Shown: in pieces, positions 45,117-53,816 of the stretch
How positions within the stretch are numbered: the stretch's first letter is position 1
How the letters are laid out: the number at the start of each line of letters is the position of its first letter
NCBI GenBank assembly: GCA_965217095.1
Contig: OZ244235.1
Span: forward strand, 744,001 to 808,000
DNA from: CAYNZV01 sp965217095
Lineage (GTDB): Bacteria > Latescibacterota > UBA2968 > UBA8231
DNA: 64,000 nucleotides
Reading direction: 5' to 3'
Notes under the pieces: generated by a model
The model's input: the letters and a program-made list of their open reading frames with translations, nothing else
What the model was told of the DNA's origin: nothing
The model's database searches: none
Made by a program: the position numbers and the translations under genes

Positions 45117-45646
45117 AATAGGACAGCTTTTTTTGGACAGATTCGACCACTAAGACATCTCATCGTGGCAAAGGGTGCCGAATGTGAATCGATAGGCCAA
45201 CAACCTGAGAAACGATGGCGTCTATGGGATGTGTTCACGCTCAGAATTCCAGAAGTTAAGAACCAAACATGCAGTGGCAAACCGGAGTTTCGGTGCAACG
45301 CAAGCATCAATCGCTGTAGCAAATACCCGCAAATGCTTCCATCCGGAGTGTCTCCAGATGATGTGCTTCTCTTCCTGGTAACACCGAAGGTTAGCCGAAA
45401 AGCTGTATTTCGAATACAATCCGGGCTCATCGGGAGAAGGGGGCAGCTATCCGAACCGTAGTTGTGGGGGAGGGCCCCGGCGGATGATATGGGTAGCGCC
45501 GCAAGGTAAAGTCGATCATCTTGTACTTGCTGCGCCTTCAGGCTCGCCAGATTTCGCAAGGGGATTCTCTCTTTCTGTGATACCAGCGCCATCCGGTTGC
45601 TGTCATCGGCTGAAGCCTGCCACCGCGACTTCTGAGTGCTTCTGAT
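45117..45646. other. Intergenic region without recognisable gene
   Basis: About 530 bases between the YfhO-like gene start and the dimethylglycine-dehydrogenase-like gene. Short frames exist on both strands but show no family pattern and no ribosome binding sites. It must contain the promoters of both divergent genes. No repeat copy was seen. Confidence 0.5.
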
Positions 45647-48118
45647 ATGAACAAACATGCCCACGTCATCATCGTTGGTGCCGGCATCGTGGGAGCGGCC
45701 GCCGCCTATCATCTCACCAGATTCGGCTGGCGGGATGTCATCCTGCTCGACAAAGGCGACCTGTTTAACAACGACGGGTCGACCTCGCATGCTCCGGGAG
45801 GCGTAGTGGCGATCAACCATTCCAAGCTGATGACGCGTTTTGCGCAGTATTCCACCGAACTCTATGCGCACCTCCCAGAGTACGATCATCCACGGCGAAC
45901 ATATAGCCCGGTAGGCAGCTTCGAATTGGCAAGGACTAGGGAGCGTTGGCAAGATCTGAAGCGACTGCACAATGCCGCTCAGTCGTACGACGTCGAAACG
46001 GCCCTTCTTTCGTCGCGGGAAGCACAGAAGATGTGGCCGATTATCAACACGGACGGTTTCGAAGGCGTGTTGCACATACCGAGCAGCGCGCTCGTCTCTG
46101 GTGAATGCGTCACCGGTTCGATGGCTCTTGAGGCACAAGCGACAGGCGGGTGCGAAATCGTACCCAACACGCACGTCGGCGACATTGAGATCGAGAAGAG
46201 TCGGGTCACCGCGGTCTTGACCGACAATCCCGACCTGCCTCGCATCGAGTGCGAGCACGTTCTGATGTGCACAAACATCTGGGGACCTGTGCTGAGTGAC
46301 AAGCTTCAGATACCGCTGCCGCTACTTGCATTCGAGCATCAGTACGTAATCACCGAGCCCCTGTCCGAGCTGAGTGAGTTCGACTCCACGAATCGCGACG
46401 ACGAGGCGGTTTTGCCCTTTATTCGAGACCTCGACAGGACCATGTACTACCGCAACCATTGGAGTGGTCTCGGAGTTGGCAGTTACTGGCACCAGCCCCT
46501 GCCCGTCGATCCTTACGATCTGCAGAAGACGGCCCTGAAGCCTTTTACGCCCGATGACTTTCAAGAAGCGAAGGGGTTGGCAGAGGAGATGATGCCACCC
46601 TTCAAGGGCAAGCCACTGGCCACGCAGTTCAACGGCATGTTTGCCTTTTCGGTTGACGGCTATCCCTTCCTAGGCGAGACTCGGACCGAGGGCGTGTGGA
46701 CGGCGATCGCGTCGTGGATCACCCATGCGGGTGGGGTCGGCAAATCGATTGCCGAGTGGATGGTTTTCGGTGAGCCGGAGTGGGATTTGCGCGCCTGCAA
46801 CGTCAATCGCCTGCACGGCTATCAGTCCACGCGCAGCTATGTGGACACCGTTACGAATACTCACTATCGCGAAGTCTATGACATTGTTCATCCACGCCAG
46901 CCGCTGGCCAAGCCCCGCAACATTCGTCTCGGACCGTTTCATGCCCGCCATGAGTCCCTGGGTGCGAGCTTCATACCGTTGGCGGGGTTGGAGCTTCCCC
47001 GTTGGTATGAGCAAAACGATCGGCTTCTAGAGAAGTATGCGGCCGACATACCCGAACGCTCGGGCTGGGGCGCGCAATTCTGGTCTCCTGTACAGGGAGC
47101 AGAACATCTTGAGGTACGCGACAATGCCGGTCTCTTTGACATGACGGGATTATCGATTATTGAAGTGTGCGGGCCGGGTGCGGTTGCCTTTGCCAATAGG
47201 CTCTGTACTAACGAGATGGACCGCCACATCGACACCGTTATCTACACCTGCTGGCTCACACAAAAGGGAGGAGTCAAGCGCGACCTGACCGTTGCCCGCC
47301 TGTCGCCCGACTGCTATTGGATGTTTGTCGGCGAGGGGACGCTCCCGCAGGATCTCGACTGGGTTCGGCGGCAGGCGCCAGACGACGACTCTGTCTCCGT
47401 TCGCGATATCTCCGGATTGTATTCGGCCCTGGGTCTGTGGGGACCTAACGCGCGCGCCGTCCTGTCTCAGGTGACTGGGGACGACGTCAGCGATGATGGC
47501 TTCCCCTATTTTGCTGCCAGATGGATCGAAATCGGTGCCGCGCGCGTCTATGCGATGCGCATCTCTTATGTTGGTGAGCTAGGTTGGGAATTGCACATTC
47601 CCTACGAACAGTCACTGTCGGTGTGGGACGCCACATGGGAGGCTGGGCGTGTGTTCGAGATGGTTGTCGCCGGTTCGGGTGCGATGGATTCGCTGCGCCT
47701 CGAGAAGGGCTACCGGCTGTGGGGTGCCGACATCCACACCGAATACAACTTGCTTGAGGCCGGCCTTGGTTGGACGGCTCGGTTGAGCAAAGCGGATGGG
47801 TTTATCGGCCGGGAGGCGACCATAGCCGCCAGGAAAAAGGGCTGCAAGAAGAAGCTCCGCTGTATCGTTGTCGACGATCCGACGGCAACGTTCTTTGGCT
47901 ATGAGCCTCTCTTTGCTGCGAACGGCACCTGTATCGGCCATGTCACAACGGCCAACTATGGCTATAGCGTGGGAAAGAATCTGGCCTTTGGCTACGTACC
48001 GTTGAAGTATGCAATGCCCGGTACTAAGCTGGAAGTCGCCTACTTCGGTGATCGCCATCCGGCCACCGTCGTGGCCGATCCTATATGGGATCCGATGATG
48101 TCCCGGCTCAAATCGTAA
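45647..48118 (+). CDS. FAD-dependent dimethylglycine/sarcosine dehydrogenase-like protein
   Basis: 823 residues, four-domain layout of the DMGDH family. The N-terminal FAD-binding oxidase domain has VIIVGAGIVGAAAAYHLTR and STSHAPGG, where His48 corresponds to the covalent FAD attachment site in this family. A middle FAO_M-like segment precedes a GcvT-like folate-binding half from about residue 430 (GAQFWSPVQGAEHLEVRDNA, LFDMTGLS, TQKGGVKRDLTVARL, SYVGELGWELHIP) and a GcvT C-terminal barrel. The reaction is oxidative demethylation of dimethylglycine or sarcosine, passing the methyl group to tetrahydrofolate. Cytoplasmic. It suggests use of betaine-type osmolytes. A PhyH gene follows after 131 bases. 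Confidence 0.9.
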   Translation: MNKHAHVIIVGAGIVGAAAAYHLTRFGWRDVILLDKGDLFNNDGSTSHAPGGVVAINHSKLMTRFAQYSTELYAHLPEYDHPRRTYSPVGSFELARTRERWQDLKRLHNAAQSYDVETALLSSREAQKMWPIINTDGFEGVLHIPSSALVSGECVTGSMALEAQATGGCEIVPNTHVGDIEIEKSRVTAVLTDNPDLPRIECEHVLMCTNIWGPVLSDKLQIPLPLLAFEHQYVITEPLSELSEFDSTNRDDEAVLPFIRDLDRTMYYRNHWSGLGVGSYWHQPLPVDPYDLQKTALKPFTPDDFQEAKGLAEEMMPPFKGKPLATQFNGMFAFSVDGYPFLGETRTEGVWTAIASWITHAGGVGKSIAEWMVFGEPEWDLRACNVNRLHGYQSTRSYVDTVTNTHYREVYDIVHPRQPLAKPRNIRLGPFHARHESLGASFIPLAGLELPRWYEQNDRLLEKYAADIPERSGWGAQFWSPVQGAEHLEVRDNAGLFDMTGLSIIEVCGPGAVAFANRLCTNEMDRHIDTVIYTCWLTQKGGVKRDLTVARLSPDCYWMFVGEGTLPQDLDWVRRQAPDDDSVSVRDISGLYSALGLWGPNARAVLSQVTGDDVSDDGFPYFAARWIEIGAARVYAMRISYVGELGWELHIPYEQSLSVWDATWEAGRVFEMVVAGSGAMDSLRLEKGYRLWGADIHTEYNLLEAGLGWTARLSKADGFIGREATIAARKKGCKKKLRCIVVDDPTATFFGYEPLFAANGTCIGHVTTANYGYSVGKNLAFGYVPLKYAMPGTKLEVAYFGDRHPATVVADPIWDPMMSRLKS

Positions 48119-48180
48119 ATACACCTGGCCGGCCGCCTTCGCGCCACGGCAGCCCAACGAGCTCCGAGATGGCGCGAACC

Positions 48181-48210
48181 CAGCCGGCCTCTTCCATGCC
48201 CATTAAATCT
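48181..48210. repeat. Short dispersed repeat GCCGGCCTCTTCC, 48-kb copy
   Basis: AGCCGGCCTCTTCCATGCCC then ATTAAATC. Similar strings occur at 25906-25930 and 30180-30210, all in intergenic DNA in the same orientation. Confidence 0.4.
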
Positions 48211-48249
48211 ATGCCGTTACTCCGCACACCCGTCAACTGGAGGTAGACT

Positions 48250-49137
48250 ATGTTGGAAATGAGTGAACGCGAAAAGTTTCTCTTCGATCTGCAAGGGTAT
48301 ATCCACGTAAAGGAATTTCTCACCGCCGCCGAGGTACAGGCCCTCAACGAAGCGGTGGATGTCAACCTCGTGCCGGCGGAAGAGTACGACTGGTCCGGAC
48401 CCAGTCAGTATACCGGCGGCATGGACGGGGAATTCGAAATTCGCAGCGAGACCGGGATGTTAATTTGGGACAAACCTTGGTGTCAGCCATTTCGCGATTT
48501 GATCGCCCATCCGAAGTTGATTCCGTACATGAACTCGCTGTTCGGCCGCGGCTGGAGGTTGGAAGGTCAACCAGGACTCATCATGTCCCGCAACGGTTGC
48601 GGTGGGCATGGCCTACACGGCTACACCAGCCGCGAGCACGACGGAACCCGGTTTTATTCTTATGCCAACGGGCAGTTCCGTACTGGCATGACGGTGATCC
48701 AGTACCAACTGAGGGATATCGAGGAGGGAAAAGGTGGGGTAACAGTCATGTCCGGTAGTCACAAGGCCAACTTCAAGTGCCCGGAAGACATCATGCTCTA
48801 CAACACCGACAGGGAGGTCGTGCGCAACCTGGCGTGTAAGGCGGGCGACCTGGTGATTTTCATGGAGGCGACGATCCACGGTTCGCTGCCCTGGAAGGCG
48901 GACCATGAGCGCCGGTCGCTGCTGTACCGCTACAGCCCCAAGCATTGCAGCAATTCGAGAGGACTTTACGAGACCGAAATGCCCGAGTGGTTCGACGAAC
49001 TCACCGAGGTCCAGAAAGCGGTGTTGGAACCTCCATATGCCAGCAGCCGGCCGCTTATCGAGGATGATGCCGAAACTCTGGTCCGGCCAAACGCCGAGCC
49101 CGAGCACCACATTCCCCGAAAGCGCCACGAGTTCTAG
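48250..49137 (+). CDS. Phytanoyl-CoA dioxygenase (PhyH) family protein with divergent iron site
   Basis: 295 residues from ATG 48250 (GGAGGT upstream). The general PhyH outline is present: FDLQGYIHVKEFLTAAEVQA at the start, GGVTVMSGSHKANF as the core strand, KAGDLVIFMEATIHGSLPW with distal His210 and Arg in ERRSLLYRYSP. The proximal ligand pair HxD is not found in its usual form; the region reads GLHGYTSREHDGTRF (His123, His130-Asp131). The iron site may therefore be shifted or the activity altered. It follows the dimethylglycine dehydrogenase-like gene and may act on a related amine. Confidence 0.82.
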   Translation: MLEMSEREKFLFDLQGYIHVKEFLTAAEVQALNEAVDVNLVPAEEYDWSGPSQYTGGMDGEFEIRSETGMLIWDKPWCQPFRDLIAHPKLIPYMNSLFGRGWRLEGQPGLIMSRNGCGGHGLHGYTSREHDGTRFYSYANGQFRTGMTVIQYQLRDIEEGKGGVTVMSGSHKANFKCPEDIMLYNTDREVVRNLACKAGDLVIFMEATIHGSLPWKADHERRSLLYRYSPKHCSNSRGLYETEMPEWFDELTEVQKAVLEPPYASSRPLIEDDAETLVRPNAEPEHHIPRKRHEF

Positions 49138-49468
49138 CTCTTCGCAGCCAGGGAGGTGGAAATCGATGGAAGATCCGCGATACGAGAGTTTTACGGGATT
49201 GGGTCCCAAACAAATCGCACACTGGGAACACTGGTCAAATCCGGCGGCTGAGACCTATCTGCCTGGTCACCATCGGCCGAGTACACCAACGGAAACCTGT
49301 GGATCGGAACACAGGTGAGGGCTTGATGCGCTTCGACGGACACCGCCTCACATCGTTCAATAACCTCGCCGGGCTCGCCCACGACTCGGTCGGGTCGATC
49401 CTCGAACGCGAGCGCCGGGATGTGTGGATGGACGCTCAGAGTGGTGGCGTGTACGGCTTCGACGGCTT
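49138..49468. other. Gap containing two joined gene fragments
   Basis: The 330 bases between the PhyH and epimerase genes hold no intact gene. They hold the N-terminal stump of a possible UroD-family gene (49166-49270) and a frameshifted piece of a two-component-regulator propeller (49284-49471), described separately. Confidence 0.6.
49166..49318 (+). pseudogene. N-terminal fragment, possibly uroporphyrinogen-decarboxylase-like
   Basis: A very good ribosome binding site (GGGAGGTGG) precedes ATG 49166. The frame begins MEDPRYESFTGLGPKQIAHW then EHWSNPAAETYL, which resembles the N-terminus of UroD-superfamily methyltransferase-like proteins. After about 35 codons it runs into unrelated sequence and stops at 49318. 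The family assignment is tentative; the truncation is clear. Confidence 0.35.
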
Positions 49469-49471
49469 ATG
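49284..49471 (+). pseudogene. Fragment of a two-component regulator propeller (Reg_prop) protein
   Basis: TNGNLWIGTQ, then after a one-base shift EGLMRFDGHRLTSFNNLAGL, ERERRDVWMDAQSGGVYGFD and a stop overlapping the next ATG. The repeated LW.GT..G..R.DG pattern is that of hybrid two-component sensor propellers. Only about one and a half blades remain. No kinase domain is present. Confidence 0.6.
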
Positions 49472-50230
49472 AGTGTGAAGCGCAGAATCCTCATCACCGG
49501 CATGAGCGGTTTGATCGGCGGCATCGCCCGCAGAGAACTGGAAAGCGGCTACCAGCTCAGGGCGTTGAATCGCAGCGCGATGCCGGACGTTGACTGCCAT
49601 TCCGCCGACATCGGCGACCTGGATGCGATCCTGCCAGCATTCGAAGGAGTCGACACCGTCATCCACCTGGCTGCACATGTTGCGATGGATGCGCCGTGGG
49701 AGGCCGTGCTGCACAGCAACGTGATCGGTACATATAACGTCTTCGAAGCGAGCCGCCGCTTGGGTGTTCGGCGCGTCCTCTTCGCCAGCGCCGGTGCTGC
49801 TATTTCGGGGTGGGAGCTGGAAATGCCCTACGGAGCCCTGGTGGAGGGCCGCTACGACGAGGTGCCCGAGACATGGGACATGGTTACTAGTGAAGTTCCT
49901 GTTCGACCGACTGGCCTCTATGGTTGCAGCAAAGCCTGGGGGGAAGCGCTTGCCAGGCATTTTGTCGACTCTGCCGGGCTGTCGATCATCTGCCTGCGCA
50001 TTTGCGCGGTGACGGCCGAGAACCGGCCGATGCGGCCGCGCGACTTCTCGATCTGGTGCAGTCACGGAGATCTCGGCCGTATGATCCGGCTCTGTGTGGA
50101 GATCGACGACGATGTCCGCTTCGACACATTCTTTGCTCTCTCGGACAACAAGTGGGCGTACCGCGATCTGCAGCACGCCCGCGATGTGCTGGGGTACGTC
50201 CCTCGGGACCGAGCTGAAGATTACAGGTAA
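49469..50230 (+). CDS. NAD-dependent epimerase/dehydratase, uronate-dehydrogenase-like
   Basis: 253 residues from ATG 49469, which overlaps the stop of the propeller fragment. NAD motif TGMSGLIGG at residues 10-18; DTVIHLAAHVAMDAPWEAVL with the family's HLAA; ASAGAAISG and catalytic YGCSK near residue 150. The size and pattern RPTGLYGCSKAWGE fit extended SDR enzymes such as uronate dehydrogenase, which oxidises glucuronate or galacturonate to the aldarolactone. The next gene, a PhyH dioxygenase, follows after three bases. Confidence 0.8.
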   Translation: MSVKRRILITGMSGLIGGIARRELESGYQLRALNRSAMPDVDCHSADIGDLDAILPAFEGVDTVIHLAAHVAMDAPWEAVLHSNVIGTYNVFEASRRLGVRRVLFASAGAAISGWELEMPYGALVEGRYDEVPETWDMVTSEVPVRPTGLYGCSKAWGEALARHFVDSAGLSIICLRICAVTAENRPMRPRDFSIWCSHGDLGRMIRLCVEIDDDVRFDTFFALSDNKWAYRDLQHARDVLGYVPRDRAEDYR

Positions 50231-50233
50231 TCC

Positions 50234-51091
50234 ATGGACGTCGCCGAGATCGCGATGCACATGCGCATCGACGGGTTTTGCGTCATCCCCGGCGTCATTC
50301 CGAAGGATGACGTGCCGCAGGTGCTCGCGAGCGTCGAGCGTACGACGAAGAGGCTGCAGCCTGATCGCTTCCCAGAGGACGGCGAGGAACCTGCCCAGTG
50401 GACCGATCCCGACTTCGTCAAGAACGGAAAAGAAGCTCGCCCGCGGGGTCTTCTCAACCACGACCAGTCGTTCGTCCCGTACCTGGTCGAGCCACGTCTG
50501 AAAGGCGCGCTCGAAGCGCTACTGGGTCCGCATTACCTGGCCCAGGACTGCGGCGCAGCGGTTGGCATCGGCAGCCTGCGCCGCGGGCTGCATACCGATT
50601 GGCCCTACAACCAAAGAGATGATGCTGCGTATCTCAAACTTTGTCAGTGCCCTCCCGAAGTACCCGTCCTCATTAACACATTATGGATGCTGACGCCCTT
50701 CAACCAGGAGACTGGGGCCACCGCCGTCGTCCCTGGCAGCCACACATACGGAAAATTCCCCGGTACCGATTTTGAATTGGACCGGTCCGCACGCTATCCC
50801 ACAGAATTGCAGGCAACGGGCGAGGCCGGCAGCGTGCTCATGCTCGACGGCCGCACCTGGCACAGCATCATGCCCAACAACTCCGGCAAGCGGCGCTCCT
50901 GCCTCATCCTGCGCTGGATCCCCTGGTGGTTCAATATGGGGCTTTGCAGGGACGGATCGCTGGAACGGAAGCATTGGATAGAAGACCTCGGCATGGGAGG
51001 GACGCGGATGGAGCCACTCGTTAAACGGGATGTTTACGAGCGGTTGCCATCCGAGGTAAAACCTCTCTATCGCCACTGGGTCGAGTCATAA
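50234..51091 (+). CDS. Phytanoyl-CoA dioxygenase (PhyH) family protein
   Basis: 285 residues from ATG 50234, three bases after the epimerase stop, so they are cotranscribed. Iron ligands His120 and Asp122 (GLHTDW) and His210 (TWHSIMPN), followed by Arg in KRRSCLILRW. The NTLWMLTPFNQETGATAVVP and GSH strand is the standard PhyH core. Small substrate hydroxylation with 2-oxoglutarate; the coupling with an epimerase suggests a sugar-derived or cyclitol substrate. Convergent with the enolase-superfamily gene after 85 bases. Confidence 0.88.
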   Translation: MDVAEIAMHMRIDGFCVIPGVIPKDDVPQVLASVERTTKRLQPDRFPEDGEEPAQWTDPDFVKNGKEARPRGLLNHDQSFVPYLVEPRLKGALEALLGPHYLAQDCGAAVGIGSLRRGLHTDWPYNQRDDAAYLKLCQCPPEVPVLINTLWMLTPFNQETGATAVVPGSHTYGKFPGTDFELDRSARYPTELQATGEAGSVLMLDGRTWHSIMPNNSGKRRSCLILRWIPWWFNMGLCRDGSLERKHWIEDLGMGGTRMEPLVKRDVYERLPSEVKPLYRHWVES

Positions 51092-51176
51092 GGACAAGGG
51101 GCCGGGATGACACATGGGACCGATGGCAAAGGTGACCGGTGCCAAGACCGCAGCGAATCGATTCTGGCGGCTGCCG

Positions 51177-52289
51177 CTATTCGATGGTGAACTGGTGAAA
51201 AGTGGCGGCTTCCATTTGCTCCCAATCCACCTCCAAACCCAGGCCGGGCTTGTTGGGAGCGTGGACGTACCCGTCGGCATCCGACCGAATGACATCGTGC
51301 ATGCCGTACTCGTACGGCGCCTGGGGGACCGAGTGTTCGTAGAACGAACAATGGTCGTGGGCCAGCATCACGTGGAGATTGGCGGCTGAGTTGAGGCTGT
51401 ATCCCCAGGACATCAGTTCGCAGTTGATGCCAGCCGCTTCGGTCAGCGCCATCGCTTTTTGCGTTTGGGTTATCCCGCCCATCATGTGGACGTCGGTGCG
51501 GGCCGATCTCCAGGTGTGGGTTTTGATCGCTTCGTTAAAGGTCATCAGGTCCATGTACCAGTTGCCCGACGGCAGCACAGGTATGGAAGTCGCCCGGGTC
51601 AGCTCCCGGTAGCCATCAAGATCCCAATCGGGGAGGGGAGCCTCAAACCAGGTGAATCCGAGCTCCTCGATCTCCCGCGAGACTCTCAGCGAGCTGGCCC
51701 GGTCGTAGTTGTTCTCCGCATCCAGCATGAAATCGATCGCTCCGGTGTCGAACTCACGGGCGACGGCCCTGGAAAGCTCCAGATCTCTGTCAGGGACGCA
51801 CCAGGTGTGAAACTTTACCGCGGTGTAACCCTCCTCCAGCAGTCCCGCCACGAACTCGAGATAAGCGGGCACATCCTCCAACATGGGGGTACTTGCATAG
51901 GAGCGAATCCGCTCCCGCCGGGCACCTAAGAGTTGGTAGATCGGCAGGCCTGCCGCCTTGCCGGCGAGGTCCCAGAGGGCGATGTCGATGGAGGCCAGAG
52001 CCTGCGGCGGCACCGGGAAGACCCGAGGCCGGATATCGTGCCAAAGCGCCTCCCGCTGCAGCGGATCGCGGTTGATGAGAATGGGTGCGATATGGCGGAT
52101 GGCTTCGGCGGTGTACTTTTCGTAGCCGTACGACGTAGCGTTCCAAACACCCGAGACCCCTTCCAGCCCTTCATCGGTGTAGAGACGCAGGACGGTGTTG
52201 GTGGCGTACTGGGCCGGCAGATCATCTGACCAGGTGAACTGCTCGGTCGGCGGGCCCACTGAGCGGACCTCGACGCGTTCGACTATCAC
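51177..52289 (-). CDS. Enolase-superfamily sugar-acid dehydratase/racemase-like protein (mandelate racemase family)
   Basis: 370 residues. N-terminal capping domain, then a barrel with Lys159-x-His161 (VKFHTW) on the second strand, metal ligands Asp190 (LDAENNYD) and Glu216 (FEAPLPD), and a third strand PVLPSGNW where an acidic ligand is usual, so the third metal ligand is atypical. ASIDIALWDLAGKAAGLPIY is the common signature. The KxH pattern departs from the usual KxK of mandelate racemase. Acid-sugar dehydration is the commonest activity in such neighbourhoods. It lies 62 bases downstream of the sulfatase on the same strand. Confidence 0.85.
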   Translation of the reverse strand: MIVERVEVRSVGPPTEQFTWSDDLPAQYATNTVLRLYTDEGLEGVSGVWNATSYGYEKYTAEAIRHIAPILINRDPLQREALWHDIRPRVFPVPPQALASIDIALWDLAGKAAGLPIYQLLGARRERIRSYASTPMLEDVPAYLEFVAGLLEEGYTAVKFHTWCVPDRDLELSRAVAREFDTGAIDFMLDAENNYDRASSLRVSREIEELGFTWFEAPLPDWDLDGYRELTRATSIPVLPSGNWYMDLMTFNEAIKTHTWRSARTDVHMMGGITQTQKAMALTEAAGINCELMSWGYSLNSAANLHVMLAHDHCSFYEHSVPQAPYEYGMHDVIRSDADGYVHAPNKPGLGLEVDWEQMEAATFHQFTIE

Positions 52290-52351
52290 GGGTTTTCTCC
52301 TTGAACAGCTGACGGTGTGTGCGGCTGTATGAGCTGACTATCCATACGTCG

Positions 52352-53800
52352 CTACCAGCCCATGCGTTCCAGCTGACAGAAGGGCGCATCCAGGGCCATC
52401 AACAGCTCCTTCATTTTGGTTTCCAACCGGCGCTCCAGCTCGGGCTCGCGGATCGGGTGCTGTTGATCCGGGTCGACCAGTACGTCGTAGATCAGGTTGA
52501 AGTCAGGAGCGTCGTGGTGCCAGCGTGACGGGTTTTTGATCCGCAAATGAGGTACGCCGCTGGTGTGCTTTAGGAAGACCCCATATTCTGCCCGCGCCAG
52601 GGAATCACGATCGATAAATCCCTTGTCGCCAGTCGGCACCGCAGTGTAGTGGTAGAGAAATGAATCCTGAAGGGCTTGCCGGCAATAGGTGTACCTTCCA
52701 TCGGTCAGATTGATATCCTTGCCGAAGTAGCCGTACATCACAGCCTCATGATGCTTCTCTTCCCCATCGAATAAGGGACAGATGGATCTGCCGTGAACAT
52801 GGGGCGGCGGCTCAGCGCCATGCAACTCTATGAGGGTCGGCATCAGGTCCAGGGTCGAAGTGAGCGCATCGACGCGTTTCCCGTGGGCCCCAGGCCGGCA
52901 GACAATCAGTGGAATGTGTACCAGCTCCTGGTAGTCGAACATGTAGTTCTTGGCCCAATAACCCTGCTCTCCCAGTAGATGGCCGTGGTCGGTGGTGAAC
53001 ACAACGGTCGTGTCCTCCCATAGATCCAGGTCATCCATCTTGTCGAGCAACCGACCCAGCCAGTGGTCGGCCATCGACAGGGTACCGGCATATCGATTGC
53101 GGATATGTTCGACGGCCTCTGGCTCATCCGAAACCGGCTCGGCTTCTGGCCAATCGAAGTAAAACCGACCATCCCAGGTGTCGTTGTACCGATCGAGATA
53201 TTTTGTTGGGCAGATAAACGGCTCGTGAGGGTCGAAGACCTCGAGGTGCAGGTGCCAGTCTTCTTCCTGGTGGTTGCGGTCGAGAAAATCCATCGCCCTC
53301 ATGAAACACTGCGGTGTGGGGTACTCCTCATCGCGCTCGCTATCGAAGAAGGCACGGTTGGCCCAGTAGGTTCGCCGGTTTCGTCCACGGTAGATGGGGG
53401 TCTCCGGTTCTTGTACCGACGGACGCCAAGGGTCCCAGGTCTGGCCGCGCTGAAACTCCCAGGTATCGAAGCAGGTGTGGTATCCCTCTCCACCCGTGCG
53501 GAAGTAGTGGAAATGATCGGTGATCAAATGGTTGTAGGTGCCGCGTTGTCGCCGTAGCTCCGGCTGTAAACAATCATCCCAGGGTTCGATCGGTCCCCAG
53601 GGACTTTCGAGAAAACTAGCGCGCCCGGTATACAGATCCCGCCGCGCTGGCATGCAGGGCATGGAGCAACAGTAGTGGTTGTCGAACACGACCCCGCGCT
53701 CGGCAAGACGGTCGATGTTGGGAGTCTGGACCCATGAATTGCCGTAAGCATTGAGATAATGCCGATTCAAGGAATCCATGAGAATAAACAAGGTCTTCAT
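52352..53800 (-). CDS. Sulfatase, Cys-type (formylglycine-dependent)
   Basis: 482 residues from ATG 53800 (MKTLFILMDSLNRHYLNAYG); an upstream in-frame ATG at 53842 adds 14 residues without pattern. The activation motif is Cys49-Met-Pro-Ala-Arg53, inside CCSMPCMPARRDLYTG. FILMDSLNR supplies the first metal Asp. TTDHGHLLGEQG supplies the second Asp-His pair, and WAKNYMFDYQELVHIPLIV follows as usual. The Cys must be converted to formylglycine by a maturase not in this window. No signal peptide, so probably cytoplasmic. It removes sulfate from a sugar or related ester. Starts 16 bases after the malate synthase stop. Confidence 0.92.
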   Translation of the reverse strand: MKTLFILMDSLNRHYLNAYGNSWVQTPNIDRLAERGVVFDNHYCCSMPCMPARRDLYTGRASFLESPWGPIEPWDDCLQPELRRQRGTYNHLITDHFHYFRTGGEGYHTCFDTWEFQRGQTWDPWRPSVQEPETPIYRGRNRRTYWANRAFFDSERDEEYPTPQCFMRAMDFLDRNHQEEDWHLHLEVFDPHEPFICPTKYLDRYNDTWDGRFYFDWPEAEPVSDEPEAVEHIRNRYAGTLSMADHWLGRLLDKMDDLDLWEDTTVVFTTDHGHLLGEQGYWAKNYMFDYQELVHIPLIVCRPGAHGKRVDALTSTLDLMPTLIELHGAEPPPHVHGRSICPLFDGEEKHHEAVMYGYFGKDINLTDGRYTYCRQALQDSFLYHYTAVPTGDKGFIDRDSLARAEYGVFLKHTSGVPHLRIKNPSRWHHDAPDFNLIYDVLVDPDQQHPIREPELERRLETKMKELLMALDAPFCQLERMGW

Positions 53801-53816
53801 GTGCCAATGCTCGACG

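Noticed and set aside
45113..46258. 381-codon minus-strand frame across the gap and the dimethylglycine-dehydrogenase-like gene
   Set aside because: Half of it is antisense to a conserved gene and the rest has no recognisable pattern.
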